Of a stretch of 64,000 bases of DNA, positions 52,891-62,581 are shown piece after piece. The translations under genes were made by a program, and so were the position numbers. Under the pieces are notes generated by a model. That model did no database searches. It was given only the letters and a program-made list of their open reading frames with translations, and had not been told where the DNA came from. The DNA is from Deefgea salmonis. Lineage in GTDB: Bacteria; Pseudomonadota; Gammaproteobacteria; Burkholderiales; Chitinibacteraceae. The number at the start of each line of letters is the position of its first letter. Positions within the stretch are counted from its first letter, which is position 1. The stretch spans positions 477,276 through 541,275 of the forward strand of contig NZ_JAJAWG010000002.1 of the NCBI RefSeq assembly GCF_020531905.1, in the 5' to 3' direction.

Positions 52891-53841
52891 TCAATCAACG
52901 AATAAACTAGAAACCGATTCTTCGTTATTAATACGGCGCATCGTTTCAGCCAGTAAACCAGCAATCGACACCACACGAACACGGCCGCTAGCTTGGCCCA
53001 ATTCGCTCACTGGAATCGTGTCAGTAACAACCACTTCATCCAGTTCAGATTGCATGATGCGATCGACTGCAGCACCAGAGAACACCGCATGCGTGGCATA
53101 CGCCATGACACGATTTGCACCGAATTTCTTCAATGCTTCAGCCGCTTTACACAATGTATTGGCGGTATCGATCATGTCGTCGATAATCACGCAATCGCGG
53201 CCTTTCACATCACCGATGATGTGCATCACTTCAGCCACATTGGCTTTGGGACGACGCTTATCGATAATCGCCATATCAACACCAAGTTGTTTGGCCATTG
53301 CACGAGCGCGCAATACGCCGCCAACATCGGGCGATACAATCATCAGGTTTTCGTAATTTTTGGCGCGGATATCAGCTAGCAATACCGGAGTGGAATAAAT
53401 ATTATCCACCGGGATATCAAAAAAGCCTTGAATTTGGTCGGCATGGACATCGACAGTCAATACACGATCAACACCAGCGACTTGCAACATATTGGCAATC
53501 ACTTTGGCCGAAATCGGTACCCGCGCAGAACGTGGACGACGATCTTGGCGGGCATAACCAAAGTACGGAATCGCTGCCGTAATCCGACCTGCTGAAGCAC
53601 GTTTTAACGCATCGACCATCAGCATCATTTCCATGATGTTGTCGTTCGTCGGCACGCACGTTGATTGCAAAACAAAAACATCACGACCGCGAACGTTTTC
53701 CAGTAGCTCAACGGTGACTTCACCATCAGAAAAACGACCAACGGTGGCGCGTCCTAATGAGATGTCCAGATGATTAACTACGCGTTCAGCAAGGCGAGGG
53801 TTAGCGTTGCCGGTAAATACCATGAGGCTGTCGTAAGCCAT
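52891..53841 (-). CDS. prs: Ribose-phosphate pyrophosphokinase
   Basis: Makes PRPP from ribose 5-phosphate and ATP for nucleotides, His and Trp. 316 residues from ATG at 53841 (AGGA upstream; a TTG codon two residues earlier is an unlikely start). Signatures: [13 protein letters not shown] at the N-terminus, [37 protein letters not shown] (PRPP synthetase signature), and the PRPP-binding loop [12 protein letters not shown] (about 218-229). It is downstream of tRNA-Gln, separated by a terminator. Confidence 0.97.
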   Translation of the reverse strand: MAYDSLMVFTGNANPRLAERVVNHLDISLGRATVGRFSDGEVTVELLENVRGRDVFVLQSTCVPTNDNIMEMMLMVDALKRASAGRITAAIPYFGYARQDRRPRSARVPISAKVIANMLQVAGVDRVLTVDVHADQIQGFFDIPVDNIYSTPVLLADIRAKNYENLMIVSPDVGGVLRARAMAKQLGVDMAIIDKRRPKANVAEVMHIIGDVKGRDCVIIDDMIDTANTLCKAAEALKKFGANRVMAYATHAVFSGAAVDRIMQSELDEVVVTDTIPVSELGQASGRVRVVSIAGLLAETMRRINNEESVSSLFVD

Positions 53842-53854
53842 TTCCAAATCCTGA

Positions 53855-53893
53855 AAAAACGAAAAGCGTGTAATTGATATAATTACACGCTTT
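53855..53893 (-). terminator. Terminator between tRNA-Gln and prs
   Basis: A perfect 13-bp stem AAAGCGTGTAATT / AATTACACGCTTT with loop GATAT and a T-rich tail on the minus strand, immediately after the tRNA. Confidence 0.85.
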
Positions 53894-53904
53894 CTTTTTA
53901 TAGG

Positions 53905-53981
53905 TGGCAGGGGAAGAAGGATTCGAACCTTCGCATGCTGGAATCAAAATCCAGTGCCTTAACCAACTTGGCGACTCCCCT
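53905..53981 (-). tRNA. tRNA-Gln(TTG)
   Basis: On the minus strand a 77-base cloverleaf: acceptor AGGGGAG/TTCCCCT (one G-T pair), anticodon stem CTGGA/TCCAG with loop TTTTGAT giving anticodon TTG (reads CAA/CAG), T arm GAAGG-TTCGAAT-CCTTC, and encoded CCA. It sits between ispE and prs, the usual place for a Gln tRNA in related bacteria. Confidence 0.95.
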
Positions 53982-54001
53982 AGCGATTTTTTGCTAATGA
54001 A

Positions 54002-54862
54002 TTACTTAGCGTACTCGTATAACGGATGACGATCTAACGTTGAAACGACCAATCCGCTGATACTTTCAAGAAGGCCGCATAATACAGCATTTGCAGCCGC
54101 TTGTGAAGGCATTTCTACAAATACACAACTACCCGATCCGGTCATTCTGGCATCACCAAACGGCTTTAATAAAGCCAGCTGCTCAGCGATTTCTGGGTAT
54201 TTACGAACAGCGCACGCTTGCAAATCATTACGTGTAACTGCCTCTTCAAGGTCGCCAACTTTAATAGAGGGGCTGTTTCTTGTCAAGAGAGGGTCTTTAA
54301 AAATTTCAGGGGTAGAAACATGCACCTGAGGATGCAACAACACATAATGTCGATGTGGCGTTGCAATGGCCGTCATGATTTCGCCGATCCCTTCAACAAA
54401 AGCATTTTGCCCAAAAATAAAGAACGGCACATCTGCGCCTAAACGCAAACCGAGAGTCATTAAATCAGCGCGTGAATAATCTAATTGCCACAGCTGGTTT
54501 AAAGCCAATAAAACCGTCGCCGCATCGGAACTACCGCCGCCGACGCCGCCGCCCATCGGCAGACGCTTATCGACCCGAATATCCACCCCCCAATCCGATT
54601 CCTTCGGCTGCAATAAGCGAGCGGCACGCACCGTTAAATCTAATTCAGCAGGTACGCCAGGCAAAGGGTTATGGTGAACGATTTGTCCGTCGTGGCGTAA
54701 CCGTAGCCAGATCGTATCGTGCGCATCAATCAGCTGAAATACCGACTCAAGCAAATGATAGCCATCCTGACGACGGCCAACGATATGCAAAAACAAATTT
54801 AATTTAGCTGGCGCAGGAAAAGCTGCAAAACCCTGCTCATCCACAATAGGGGTAAAACTCAT
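54002..54862 (-). CDS. ispE: 4-diphosphocytidyl-2-C-methyl-D-erythritol kinase
   Basis: GHMP-family kinase of the MEP isoprenoid pathway, 286 residues. The start at 54862 overlaps the lolB stop (ATGA); a frame six codons longer lies inside lolB. FPAPAKLNLFLHIVGRRQDGYH is the N-terminal signature (in AKLNLFLHI), LPMGGGVGGGSSDAATVL the ATP-binding loop (about 96-113), and GSGSCVFVE the C-terminal GHMP motif. It lies upstream of tRNA-Gln and prs. Confidence 0.96.
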   Translation of the reverse strand: MSFTPIVDEQGFAAFPAPAKLNLFLHIVGRRQDGYHLLESVFQLIDAHDTIWLRLRHDGQIVHHNPLPGVPAELDLTVRAARLLQPKESDWGVDIRVDKRLPMGGGVGGGSSDAATVLLALNQLWQLDYSRADLMTLGLRLGADVPFFIFGQNAFVEGIGEIMTAIATPHRHYVLLHPQVHVSTPEIFKDPLLTRNSPSIKVGDLEEAVTRNDLQACAVRKYPEIAEQLALLKPFGDARMTGSGSCVFVEMPSQAAANAVLCGLLESISGLVVSTLDRHPLYEYAK

Positions 54863-55434
54863 GGCGCAGCATGACTCCATTCTTTAATCATCACTAAAAT
54901 TCGCAAATCGTCACGCGTCAGCTCGACCCGATACGGCCAATCCCCAGCACGATAATCACTGGGGCGAACCCGCCAGCCAGACTGTTCAAAATCATCGGCA
55001 CCACGGGTAAAGGGTTGTTTCGGATCAGGCAGTCCACGCAGCCACCAGCGCATTCCGGATACCGGCATCACTAAACCCGTCACTTGCGCCAAAAGCGCTT
55101 CGGGTTGGTCGGCCACATCCATCGTTGCGCCATGTTGCAGTTGTGCCGCGACAATTTCGCCTGCCCGATACTGAATGGTTAATTCCGCCAAAATATTGCC
55201 CAATGGCGACGACAATGACAACACATCTCGCTGCGGGCTCGCCACCCAATCAAACAAAGCCGTATTGGCTTGATTTTGACTGCGTATATTCACTCGACCC
55301 TGTGCCGCAAAGCCCTCGCTGGGGGGCTTTAACGGCGCTTGCACACAAGCCGACAGCAAAAACACCGCCAACAACAGGCCAGCAAGCGAACGAAAATGCA
55401 CTGGCAACGCCAGCTGTTTAGCCAATGCCAGCAC
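54859..55434 (-). CDS. lolB: Outer-membrane lipoprotein LolB
   Basis: Receives lipoproteins from LolA and inserts them into the outer membrane. 191 residues, start GTG at 55434 directly after the stop of the TPR gene. The signal peptide ends in lipobox LLSAC (Cys about 30). FAAQGRVNIRSQNQANTALFDW and LRGLPDP fit the LolB beta-barrel family. Its stop overlaps ispE, so TPR-lolB-ispE are translationally coupled. Confidence 0.92.
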   Translation of the reverse strand: MLALAKQLALPVHFRSLAGLLLAVFLLSACVQAPLKPPSEGFAAQGRVNIRSQNQANTALFDWVASPQRDVLSLSSPLGNILAELTIQYRAGEIVAAQLQHGATMDVADQPEALLAQVTGLVMPVSGMRWWLRGLPDPKQPFTRGADDFEQSGWRVRPSDYRAGDWPYRVELTRDDLRILVMIKEWSHAAP

Positions 55435-57201
55435 TTACCAGCCCATCTTCTGGCGCAGCGCGAGCAAACTCTCATCATCGGGTTCAAGCAACATGGCCGC
55501 ATTGACCACCGTCATCGCCTGCTTTTTATCGCCCTTTTGCCAAAGTACTTCGGCATAATGCGCGGCGATTTCAGGGTCTGGCAATTGAGCATAAGCACGT
55601 TTTAACAATTCGGCCGCTTCGTTCAGCTTGCCTTGTTTAAAGCGCAGCCAGCCCATACTGTCGAGCACCACTGGATTGTTTGGTTCTTTATCCATGGCCT
55701 GACTCAGATAGGTATCTGCCTCTGCGTAACGATCAGTGCGGTTTGCAAGGATATACCCAAGCGCATTCAAGCCATGAATATGCCCAGGATTGAGCTGCAA
55801 GTAATAGCGCAAATCAGCTTCTGCTGCAGGAATATCCCCGACCAAATCCAGATATAAAGAACGATCATAATAAAGCTCGCCGGCAGTCGGATGGCGCTTG
55901 ATCGCTGCATTCATCACCGCAACGGCTTGAGTCAGGTTTTTGCGTTCACGCCAAACTTGCGCTTCGATTTGCGCTTTATTGATTTGTTGACTGAGCGACG
56001 CGACCGGCAACGCCGCTAAGGCCGCATCGGCGGTTTTTTGCTCGCCAATTCGGGCGTATAAACGCGGCAAGCGCGCCTGTACTCGCTCAGCTTGCGCATC
56101 AGGCACTTGCAAATACCATTGAATTGCATCACGTTCACGATGTTGCTGTTCGGCAATTTGTCCCAAATAAACCGCCAATTGTGGCGCGATTTTGGAATTC
56201 AACGCCACCGCTTGCTCAAGATAACGTTGCGAACGTTCTAAATCATGCAGCTCCAGCGCGATCAAGCCAGCACCAATTAAAGCCTCAATTTGCTGCGGAT
56301 CACGATTCAAAACGGCTTCATATTGCTGCTGTGCGGCAGGATAATTTTGCCCCTCGGCCATATTGCGCGCTTGCGCCAAAGTAATCGCCGTCGACATCGG
56401 ATTGGCTTTGGCGGCGTCTTGTAATAATTTAGTCAGCGCCGGGTCTTTCTTACCCGAGAGCAGTTGCGCCTTATACAGTACTGCGGGCTCCCACGAAGCA
56501 CGCAAACTCAGCGCCTGCTCTAGCTCGGCCAAAGCTTGTGCGTCATCCGCCGCATTGCTATACGCCACCGCACGTGCAAACCGCGCTTCGGGCATCGTCA
56601 AAAAGCCGGCGGTTAATTGATCGGTGACGGCAACGACAGCATTTCGGTCGCTGTTTTTATCCCACAATTGATGCATTTGCATAAAAAACGGTGCCATTTC
56701 TGCCGGCTTGGCATTGAGCAGCACGCGTAAATGCGGCTCAACTTGATCGACTCGTTTACTGCGAATCAATAAGCTCACCAAGATTTGTCGTGCCTGAATC
56801 GAGTTGGGCGCGCCAGCCACCCACAACAGCGCAGCCTCTTGCGCCACCACCAACTGCCCGGCGGACAAAGCCAATTGCGTTGCGCGCTGCGCGGCGCGTG
56901 GATCTTGCGTGCGCTGCGCTAAATCCAGCCAAGCTTGCGCCGCCAATGCCGAATTGCCGCGCTGGGCGGCGATATCGCCGACTAAAAAGCGCATCATTAA
57001 TTCGTCGCTCAGCTCAATTTTTGGCAAAATACTCGGATCAAAGCCGTCTAGTTTTTCGACCTCGGAAGCCGACTCAGCCGCATCGGCCGTTTCTGCCGCT
57101 GGGCCACTTGCATTGGCCTCTGGACCAGAAGTTGTCAGCGCCGCGCATCCTGACAGCCCGGCAAGGAAAACCGCAATCAATGAATAAGAGCGCAAGGACA
57201 T
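55435..57201 (-). CDS. TPR-repeat lipoprotein upstream of lolB
   Basis: A 588-residue exported protein starting at 57201 (GGAAC upstream). Signal with lipobox LSGC (AGLSGCAALTT), then an acidic Ala/Ser/Glu-rich linker (about 20-50). From about 60 to the end come many tetratricopeptide repeats, e.g. AALWVAGAPNSIQARQILV, YEAVLNRDPQQIEALIGAG, LGYILANRTDRYAEADTYL and LDSMGWLRFKQGKLNEAAELL. It is likely a periplasm-facing scaffold anchored to the outer membrane. It is the first gene of the lolB-ispE operon, an arrangement known in betaproteobacteria; its specific role is not established. Confidence 0.87.
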   Translation of the reverse strand: MSLRSYSLIAVFLAGLSGCAALTTSGPEANASGPAAETADAAESASEVEKLDGFDPSILPKIELSDELMMRFLVGDIAAQRGNSALAAQAWLDLAQRTQDPRAAQRATQLALSAGQLVVAQEAALLWVAGAPNSIQARQILVSLLIRSKRVDQVEPHLRVLLNAKPAEMAPFFMQMHQLWDKNSDRNAVVAVTDQLTAGFLTMPEARFARAVAYSNAADDAQALAELEQALSLRASWEPAVLYKAQLLSGKKDPALTKLLQDAAKANPMSTAITLAQARNMAEGQNYPAAQQQYEAVLNRDPQQIEALIGAGLIALELHDLERSQRYLEQAVALNSKIAPQLAVYLGQIAEQQHRERDAIQWYLQVPDAQAERVQARLPRLYARIGEQKTADAALAALPVASLSQQINKAQIEAQVWRERKNLTQAVAVMNAAIKRHPTAGELYYDRSLYLDLVGDIPAAEADLRYYLQLNPGHIHGLNALGYILANRTDRYAEADTYLSQAMDKEPNNPVVLDSMGWLRFKQGKLNEAAELLKRAYAQLPDPEIAAHYAEVLWQKGDKKQAMTVVNAAMLLEPDDESLLALRQKMGW

Positions 57202-57322
57202 AGTCAGTTCCAAGATTTGAAAGTTTAAGACGCGATATTAGGTAAACTGGGGGCGAAAGTCCAAACTCGCAAGTACAGCATACCGCTATACCGCATAGAT
57301 TCGCTTTAATCGAGCCCACACC

Positions 57323-58138
57323 ATGCCAGAATTACCCGAAGTAGAAACCACTCGCCGTGGCATTCATGATCATTTACTCAATGCCAAAGTCAGCGAACTC
57401 ATCGTGCGTAACGGCCGCTTACGCTGGCCGGTTCCGGCAGATTTAGCCAGCCTGATTGGTGGCCAGACTATTCACAGCATAGGTCGGCGCGCCAAATATT
57501 TGCTACTGGGATTTGAGCACGGCACGCTGATTATTCATTTGGGCATGTCAGGTAGCTTACGTATTCTCACCGAAGCGTATCCAGCAGAAAAACACGATCA
57601 CATCGATCTGATTTTAGATAACGGCAAAAGACTAAGGTATCACGATCCACGCCGCTTTGGTTCTTGGTTGTGGTGCGATACCCCTATCGATGAGCATTCA
57701 TTACTCAAATCACTCGGGCCAGAGCCGCTGTCTGATGCCTTTGATGCACTGGCTTTACAGCAAAAAATCGGCCAACGCCGCACTGCGATCAAGCAACTGA
57801 TTATGGACAATCATGTCGTGGTTGGTGTCGGCAATATCTATGCCTCCGAATCGCTGTTTCGCGCCAAAATTCACCCCACTCGCCCCGGACAAAGCTTAAG
57901 CGCTGAAGAGCGATTGCGCTTAGTCGCTGCCATAAAAGAAACACTGCATGCCGCGATTGCTGCAGGCGGCAGCACTTTAAAGGATTATGTCGATAGTGAG
58001 GGCAAAAACGGCTATTTCATGCTCAATAGCTACGTTTATGGTCGAACAGGCCAACCGTGTCGAGTTTGCGGCAGTCTGATCAACACCCAGCGCCAAGGCC
58101 AGCGCGCCACGTTTTATTGCAACAACTGCCAGCTTTAA
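57323..58138 (+). CDS. mutM: Formamidopyrimidine-DNA glycosylase
   Basis: Base-excision repair enzyme removing 8-oxoguanine and FaPy with AP-lyase activity, 271 residues. The N-terminus PELPEVETTRRGI gives catalytic Pro2 and Glu3. VVGVGNIYASESLFRAKIHP is the helix-two-turn-helix region (GVGNIYASE), DYVDSEGKNGYF follows, and the C-terminal zinc finger is CRVCG...CNNCQ. It is divergent from the TPR-lolB operon. Confidence 0.96.
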   Translation: MPELPEVETTRRGIHDHLLNAKVSELIVRNGRLRWPVPADLASLIGGQTIHSIGRRAKYLLLGFEHGTLIIHLGMSGSLRILTEAYPAEKHDHIDLILDNGKRLRYHDPRRFGSWLWCDTPIDEHSLLKSLGPEPLSDAFDALALQQKIGQRRTAIKQLIMDNHVVVGVGNIYASESLFRAKIHPTRPGQSLSAEERLRLVAAIKETLHAAIAAGGSTLKDYVDSEGKNGYFMLNSYVYGRTGQPCRVCGSLINTQRQGQRATFYCNNCQL

Positions 58139-58228
58139 TAAAATCGCTGGTAAGTCACACCCAGCAATTCTAATATTATTAAAGCGGGATCAACCCGCTG
58201 AGCACGCGTTTTCACGCAAGGGGACAGT

Positions 58229-60223
58229 ATGAGTACCAACGATCTACAGCCTGTAGCCGCCAACGACCATTTAGTCGCTGACTTTCAAGCCTATAGTGCT
58301 TGGCGTGGCCATTTAAGCCAATCGATTGCGCAATTATCGCGCTGGCTCAATGAACAAGATCTTAATGATTCGCAAACTACACTGCGGATTCAAGGGCTGC
58401 TCGACCGTTTAAAAGAAGACAAACTCAATATTGCCTTTGTTGCTGAATTCTCGCGTGGTAAATCCGAGCTCATCAACGCCATCTTTTTTGCCCACTATGG
58501 CAAGCGGATTTTGCCCTCATCAGCTGGGCGCACCACCATGTGCCCGACTGAACTGTTATTTGACGCTGGCCGCGCACCGAGCTTGCAACTGTTGCCGATC
58601 GAAACGCGCGGCAATAACGTCACCACGGTTGAATATCGTCGTTACCCCGATGAATGGCATAGCATTGCCCTCGATATTGACGACGCCGATTCGATGCAAG
58701 ACGCCTTTAAAGAAATCGGCCGCACCCAGCGCGTTAGTGTTGAAACCGCCAAACGTTTTGGTCTGTACGACGAAAGCGATCCCGATCAAGTGGTGGCGCT
58801 GGACGCACATGGCGAAGTCGAAATTCCCTGCTGGCGTCATGCCATGATTAATTTCCCGCATCCCTTGCTGGAACAAGGCTTGGTGATTTTGGATACGCCC
58901 GGCTTAAACGCCATCGGTACCGAGCCCGAACTCACGCTCAACTTGCTACCGAACGCGCACGCGATTTTATTTATTTTGGCCGCCGACACCGGCGTGACCA
59001 AATCGGACATCGAAGTCTGGCGCAATCACATCGTTCGCAATCAAAGCGGCAAACGTGGGCGCTTAGTCGTGCTCAATAAAATCGACGGTCTGTGGGATGA
59101 TTTACGCACCAGCGCCGAAATCGACGCCGAAATTGCCAAGCAAGTTAAAACCACCGCCGAATTATTGGCGATGCCAAGCAGCCAGATTTACCCGGTTTCG
59201 GCACAAAAAGCCTTGCTGGCCAAAGTACAAAACGACGATGCGCTACTGCAAAAATCCTGCTTAAGCGTGCTTGAACGCGCGCTATCAGACGATCTACTGC
59301 CCGGCAAGCAAGACATCGTTCGTGATGCCACCCAAACCGAAGTCGAAGACCTGGTCTCGGCCATTCGCTCTATTTTGCAAGCGCGCCAAGACGGCGTTCA
59401 AGAGCAACTCGCCGAATTAACCGGCTTACGCGGCAAAAACCAAGACGTCATTGCGCAAATGATGGTCAAAGTCAGCGAAGACAAAAAACACTTTGAACAA
59501 GGTTTAGTGCGCTTTCAAGCGCTACGCTCAGTCTTTAGCCAGCAAACCAATAAGCTGTTTTCGCTACTGGGTAAAGAAGCGCTCAAAGCCGAAATCGAAC
59601 GCATCCGCGACCAAATGGACCGTAGCTTGTTCTCGTTTGGCGAAGGCGGTTTACGCTCCACAATGGATAATTTCTTTATTGACGTGAACAGCTCGATTGC
59701 TAAATCGGCCGAACAAGTCGCTGAAATCCAAGCGATGATGGCGGCGATGTACAAAAAATTTAGCGAAGAGCACGGTCTTGGCCAAGTGACACCACCGCCG
59801 TTTTCAACGCTGAAATACCACAAAGAACTCGCCCGTTTAGAAAAATCATTCCGCGAGCATTTCAATACCATTGGCAAATTACTCACCACCAGCCAAGGGC
59901 GTTTAACGCGCAAATTCTTTGAAACCGTCGCCAGCCGCGTGGTCTACGTATTTGAAGTCGCCAACCGCGACGTTGAAAACTGGCTCAAAGCGGTGATGGC
60001 GCCAATGGAAACGCAAGTGCGCGAACATCAATTGCAACTGCGTCGCCGCCTTGAAAGTATTAAACGCATTCACAACGCCACCACTACACTGGAAGATCGC
60101 ATCCAAGAATTGGAAGAAATGAACCGCCAGCTCACCGAACAAATCACCGAGCTGAACGGCAAATTGCGCCAAGTCTACGGCGCACTACAAGCCGAAATGC
60201 AGGTGTTCGCCAAAGCCGCATAA
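58229..60223 (+). CDS. Bacterial dynamin-like GTPase
   Basis: A 664-residue dynamin-superfamily protein. The P-loop reads FVAEFSRGKSELINA (about 71-85; xxxSRGKS, with Ala where most GTPases have Gly), switch-type TTMCPTELL (about 101-109), DTPGLNAIG (about 228-236) and NKIDGLWDD (about 286). After the G domain, long amphipathic helices (about 370-660), including a coiled-coil C-terminus (ELEEMNRQLTEQITELNGKL), form the bundle and trunk. No membrane helix. Such proteins act in membrane remodelling or stress protection; it stands alone 90 bases after mutM, so context gives no pathway. Confidence 0.85.
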   Translation: MSTNDLQPVAANDHLVADFQAYSAWRGHLSQSIAQLSRWLNEQDLNDSQTTLRIQGLLDRLKEDKLNIAFVAEFSRGKSELINAIFFAHYGKRILPSSAGRTTMCPTELLFDAGRAPSLQLLPIETRGNNVTTVEYRRYPDEWHSIALDIDDADSMQDAFKEIGRTQRVSVETAKRFGLYDESDPDQVVALDAHGEVEIPCWRHAMINFPHPLLEQGLVILDTPGLNAIGTEPELTLNLLPNAHAILFILAADTGVTKSDIEVWRNHIVRNQSGKRGRLVVLNKIDGLWDDLRTSAEIDAEIAKQVKTTAELLAMPSSQIYPVSAQKALLAKVQNDDALLQKSCLSVLERALSDDLLPGKQDIVRDATQTEVEDLVSAIRSILQARQDGVQEQLAELTGLRGKNQDVIAQMMVKVSEDKKHFEQGLVRFQALRSVFSQQTNKLFSLLGKEALKAEIERIRDQMDRSLFSFGEGGLRSTMDNFFIDVNSSIAKSAEQVAEIQAMMAAMYKKFSEEHGLGQVTPPPFSTLKYHKELARLEKSFREHFNTIGKLLTTSQGRLTRKFFETVASRVVYVFEVANRDVENWLKAVMAPMETQVREHQLQLRRRLESIKRIHNATTTLEDRIQELEEMNRQLTEQITELNGKLRQVYGALQAEMQVFAKAA

Positions 60224-60242
60224 GCTTTTCGCGCCCAAGCAA

Positions 60243-60266
60243 AACGCCGCAGCAATGCGGCGCTTT
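60243..60266 (+). terminator. Intrinsic terminator after the dynamin-like gene
   Basis: CGCCGCA / TGCGGCG hairpin followed by CTTTT. A frame starting at 60255 begins inside this hairpin, which argues for the downstream start of the next gene. Confidence 0.75.
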
Positions 60267-60290
60267 TCGATTTTCAGGTCTATTAACTTC

Positions 60291-60959
60291 ATGAATCAAC
60301 TATATCCCTGCGTTTGTATTGCCCTTCTATCCTTTCCGCTCTACGCAGCCACCATACAACTCGAAGAACCCGCTGGAAGCGTCCTGACTTGGAGCTCTGA
60401 TAGCGCCAAAGTCGGTAAATTTACGCTCTACAAGCCCATTAAAGACAGTGCCAAATGCACTAGTGACAGCTCACGCAAACTACAATCTGTTGTCGGCCCC
60501 ATCATCAGTTTTATGAGCGACTTTAGTTCTGATTGTGAAGGTGCAGCCCACGGCAGTGCAGCTGCGCGCTTTGAAGTCTTTGACGCCAGAACTGGCAAAG
60601 AACTCGCGATTACCTCATGGTTTAGCGAAGCCACGATTCTCGTAGCTCTTAAAGCAGATCCCATCGTAGCCAAAACCATCAAGGGAATTCAGATCAATAG
60701 TTTGTCCGATCTTGCCAAGAAAGCAGCCACCGAATGCGAATTTTCCTATTTTGACCTCGAACACAGTTATGCCTTTCATCACATCAAAGGCAATCAGGTC
60801 GCAGTCCGATTTGGGCTCTCACACGGCTGTGAAGTAATGCGCGGTAACTTTACTCAAATAGGCGTTTACCTACCCATCCCTGACTCATTACGCCCGTGGC
60901 TAGAAAAAGCAAATGCCAGCGGATTATTAATGAACAGAATGGAAATAAAAAACAAATAG
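60291..60959 (+). CDS. Exported hypothetical protein
   Basis: A 222-residue protein starting at 60291 with a signal peptide (MNQLYPCVCIALLSFPLYAA, cut around residue 19-20). The mature part has conserved-looking cysteines in AKCTSDS, SDCEGAAHGS, ATECEFSY and SHGCEVMRG, which could form two disulfides. No domain is recognised. Its TAG stop (60957-60959) is the first three bases of a short palindromic element, so the present C-terminus (RMEIKNK) may not be the ancestral one. Confidence 0.65.
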   Translation: MNQLYPCVCIALLSFPLYAATIQLEEPAGSVLTWSSDSAKVGKFTLYKPIKDSAKCTSDSSRKLQSVVGPIISFMSDFSSDCEGAAHGSAAARFEVFDARTGKELAITSWFSEATILVALKADPIVAKTIKGIQINSLSDLAKKAATECEFSYFDLEHSYAFHHIKGNQVAVRFGLSHGCEVMRGNFTQIGVYLPIPDSLRPWLEKANASGLLMNRMEIKNK

Positions 60960-61007
60960 GTATTAACCCACAAGCATTTTAAATAAATGTTCACAGATCA
61001 ATACCTA
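60957..61007. repeat. Short palindromic element, copy 9
   Basis: A 51-bp element with left end TAGGTATTAACCC and right end GATCAATACCTA. The left TAG ends the exported hypothetical gene. The inner arms are more degenerate than in copies 6, 7 and 10. Confidence 0.6.
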
Positions 61008-61012
61008 CAAAG

Positions 61013-61861
61013 CTAATCCACCAACGCCAACCAAATCTCAGTACGCAAATCTTTCGGGGCGGTCGTGCATGGGTCGTTCAGGTATTGCTCAATCGTCGGC
61101 ACACTGGCTGCTTGCTCACCGCTTTGCGGCAACCACACGCCAAAGAGCCAGTGATACGCGCGCTCTAGCTCGCTATACGGGCCAATATGCTCGATCACCG
61201 CGTAGCGAGCGGTAGGAATCTGCGCTTGCCCAATATCGGCCGGTAAACTTGCTGTGCCTTTGATTTCAACCGCCGCATCCGAGCGCAATTGGTCTTCGGC
61301 AACGGTTTTTGGATCATCAAAATACAGACCAAACCAGCGCGCATCGGGCGCAACTTGCGCCTGCAGCACCAATTGCAACAAGCTAAACGTCTCGCCAATT
61401 TGCAAATACGCACCCCGATGGCGGCGCGTGGCTAAATGAATTGGTGCGGCCAAAGTACGAAATTCAACGGTATACATGTCCATCTCCTGATTAATTTTAA
61501 ACTGGAGGTCTTGCCAGCGTTGACGACGATAAGCACCCGGCGTCACGCCATACGCAGCCGCAAACGAGCGCACAAATGCCGCACTACTTTGATACCCCGC
61601 GCGCTGGGCAATGCGTAGCAAAGGCCAATCGCTGGCCTGCGCTAAATCGCGTGATGCAAAATGCAGGCGCAAGCGCTGCTGCGTCGCCGTCACCGTTTCG
61701 CCCATCGTTTCACGGTAAATCCGGTGAAAATGAAACGGCGAAAAATGCGCCACATCCGCAATTTGCTCCAGCGAATAATTGCGCGCCGGCTCTTGCCACA
61801 ACAACTGCACCACCCGCATCAACCGCCGCGAATAATCATCCCGAGTTCGGCTTTTATTCAT
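61013..61861 (-). CDS. AraC-family regulator with GyrI-like effector domain
   Basis: A 282-residue transcription factor. The N-terminal AraC DNA-binding domain (about 8-110) has two helix-turn-helix units (NYSLEQIADVAHFSPFHFHR and LLRIAQRAGYQSSAAFVRSF), with the GyrI/Rob-type effector-binding domain (about 128-282) after it. The start at 61861 has GGAGG seven bases upstream; the ATG one codon earlier is also possible. This layout matches SoxS/Rob-like or multidrug-responsive regulators. No target gene is obvious next to it. Confidence 0.88.
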   Translation of the reverse strand: MNKSRTRDDYSRRLMRVVQLLWQEPARNYSLEQIADVAHFSPFHFHRIYRETMGETVTATQQRLRLHFASRDLAQASDWPLLRIAQRAGYQSSAAFVRSFAAAYGVTPGAYRRQRWQDLQFKINQEMDMYTVEFRTLAAPIHLATRRHRGAYLQIGETFSLLQLVLQAQVAPDARWFGLYFDDPKTVAEDQLRSDAAVEIKGTASLPADIGQAQIPTARYAVIEHIGPYSELERAYHWLFGVWLPQSGEQAASVPTIEQYLNDPCTTAPKDLRTEIWLALVD

Positions 61862-62003
61862 CACACCTCCAAGCGCAAAGTCTAGGCAAAGGGCATTGAT
61901 TTAGGTTGCGAAGTTTGCCAACACATGACAAATAAATATTGCGATTTATGCCCTGCATTTGCATAATTCACATCCTTACAAAAAACAGAAGAATTTTTCA
62001 ATT

Positions 62004-62522
62004 ATGTTACGCAATTTGTCATTACTGGGCTTGGTCGTTTTAATGAGTGGCTGCTCAACCTATACCGTGCAACGCTATTCAGTCAAAGCTGACAATGTGG
62101 TTGCTTACCGCGATAGCCAAAAGAAATTCAACGTTGCGCCATTTAGCGCCAAACAAGCCGCGCAAACCGAAATCATGTGCCGTGGTGTTGGCCCAATTAA
62201 AACGCCAGACAATCAAACTTTTGCTGACTATGTGAGCGGTGCAGTCAAAGACGAATTAAAACTCGCTGGCGCATATGACGCACAATCGGCCTTGGTACTT
62301 AGCGGCACACTCGATGAAGTGAAATTTGATTCAATGGCTGGCCTATGGACCTTGTCGCTCACCATGTCGTCAAGCAACGGCAACTCGGCCACCAAACAAG
62401 AACTCTATAAATACACCAGCAGTTTTTACGGCGAAACCGCCTGCAATCAAACGGCACAAGCCTTTATGCCTGCAGTGCAAAATCTGCTCGCTCAATTTGC
62501 AAACGATGCCAAGCTAAAATAG
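62004..62522 (+). CDS. Putative lipoprotein of unknown function
   Basis: A 172-residue protein starting at 62004 with a lipobox (VLMSGC, Cys17), so it is lipid-anchored. The mature domain (about 20-172) has KADNVVAYRDSQKKFNVAPF, an IMCRGVGPI loop with a single Cys, FADYVSGAVKDELKLAGAY and a C-terminal ETACNQTAQAF. The pattern of a small alpha/beta domain with a YVxxALxxEL helix resembles uncharacterised envelope lipoproteins that may assist transport complexes. No firm family. Confidence 0.65.
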   Translation: MLRNLSLLGLVVLMSGCSTYTVQRYSVKADNVVAYRDSQKKFNVAPFSAKQAAQTEIMCRGVGPIKTPDNQTFADYVSGAVKDELKLAGAYDAQSALVLSGTLDEVKFDSMAGLWTLSLTMSSSNGNSATKQELYKYTSSFYGETACNQTAQAFMPAVQNLLAQFANDAKLK

Positions 62523-62529
62523 TTTTTAC

Positions 62530-62581
62530 GGGGTATATCTATCTAGATCTCATTAATTAAGCGCTACATAGATATACCCTA
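62530..62581. repeat. Short palindromic element, copy 10
   Basis: The clearest copy: GGGTATATCTATCTAG on the left, CTACATAGATATACCC on the right, 15 of 16 positions paired, with an AT-rich loop. The terminal CTA is the TAG stop codon of the FUSC gene on the minus strand. Confidence 0.85.
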
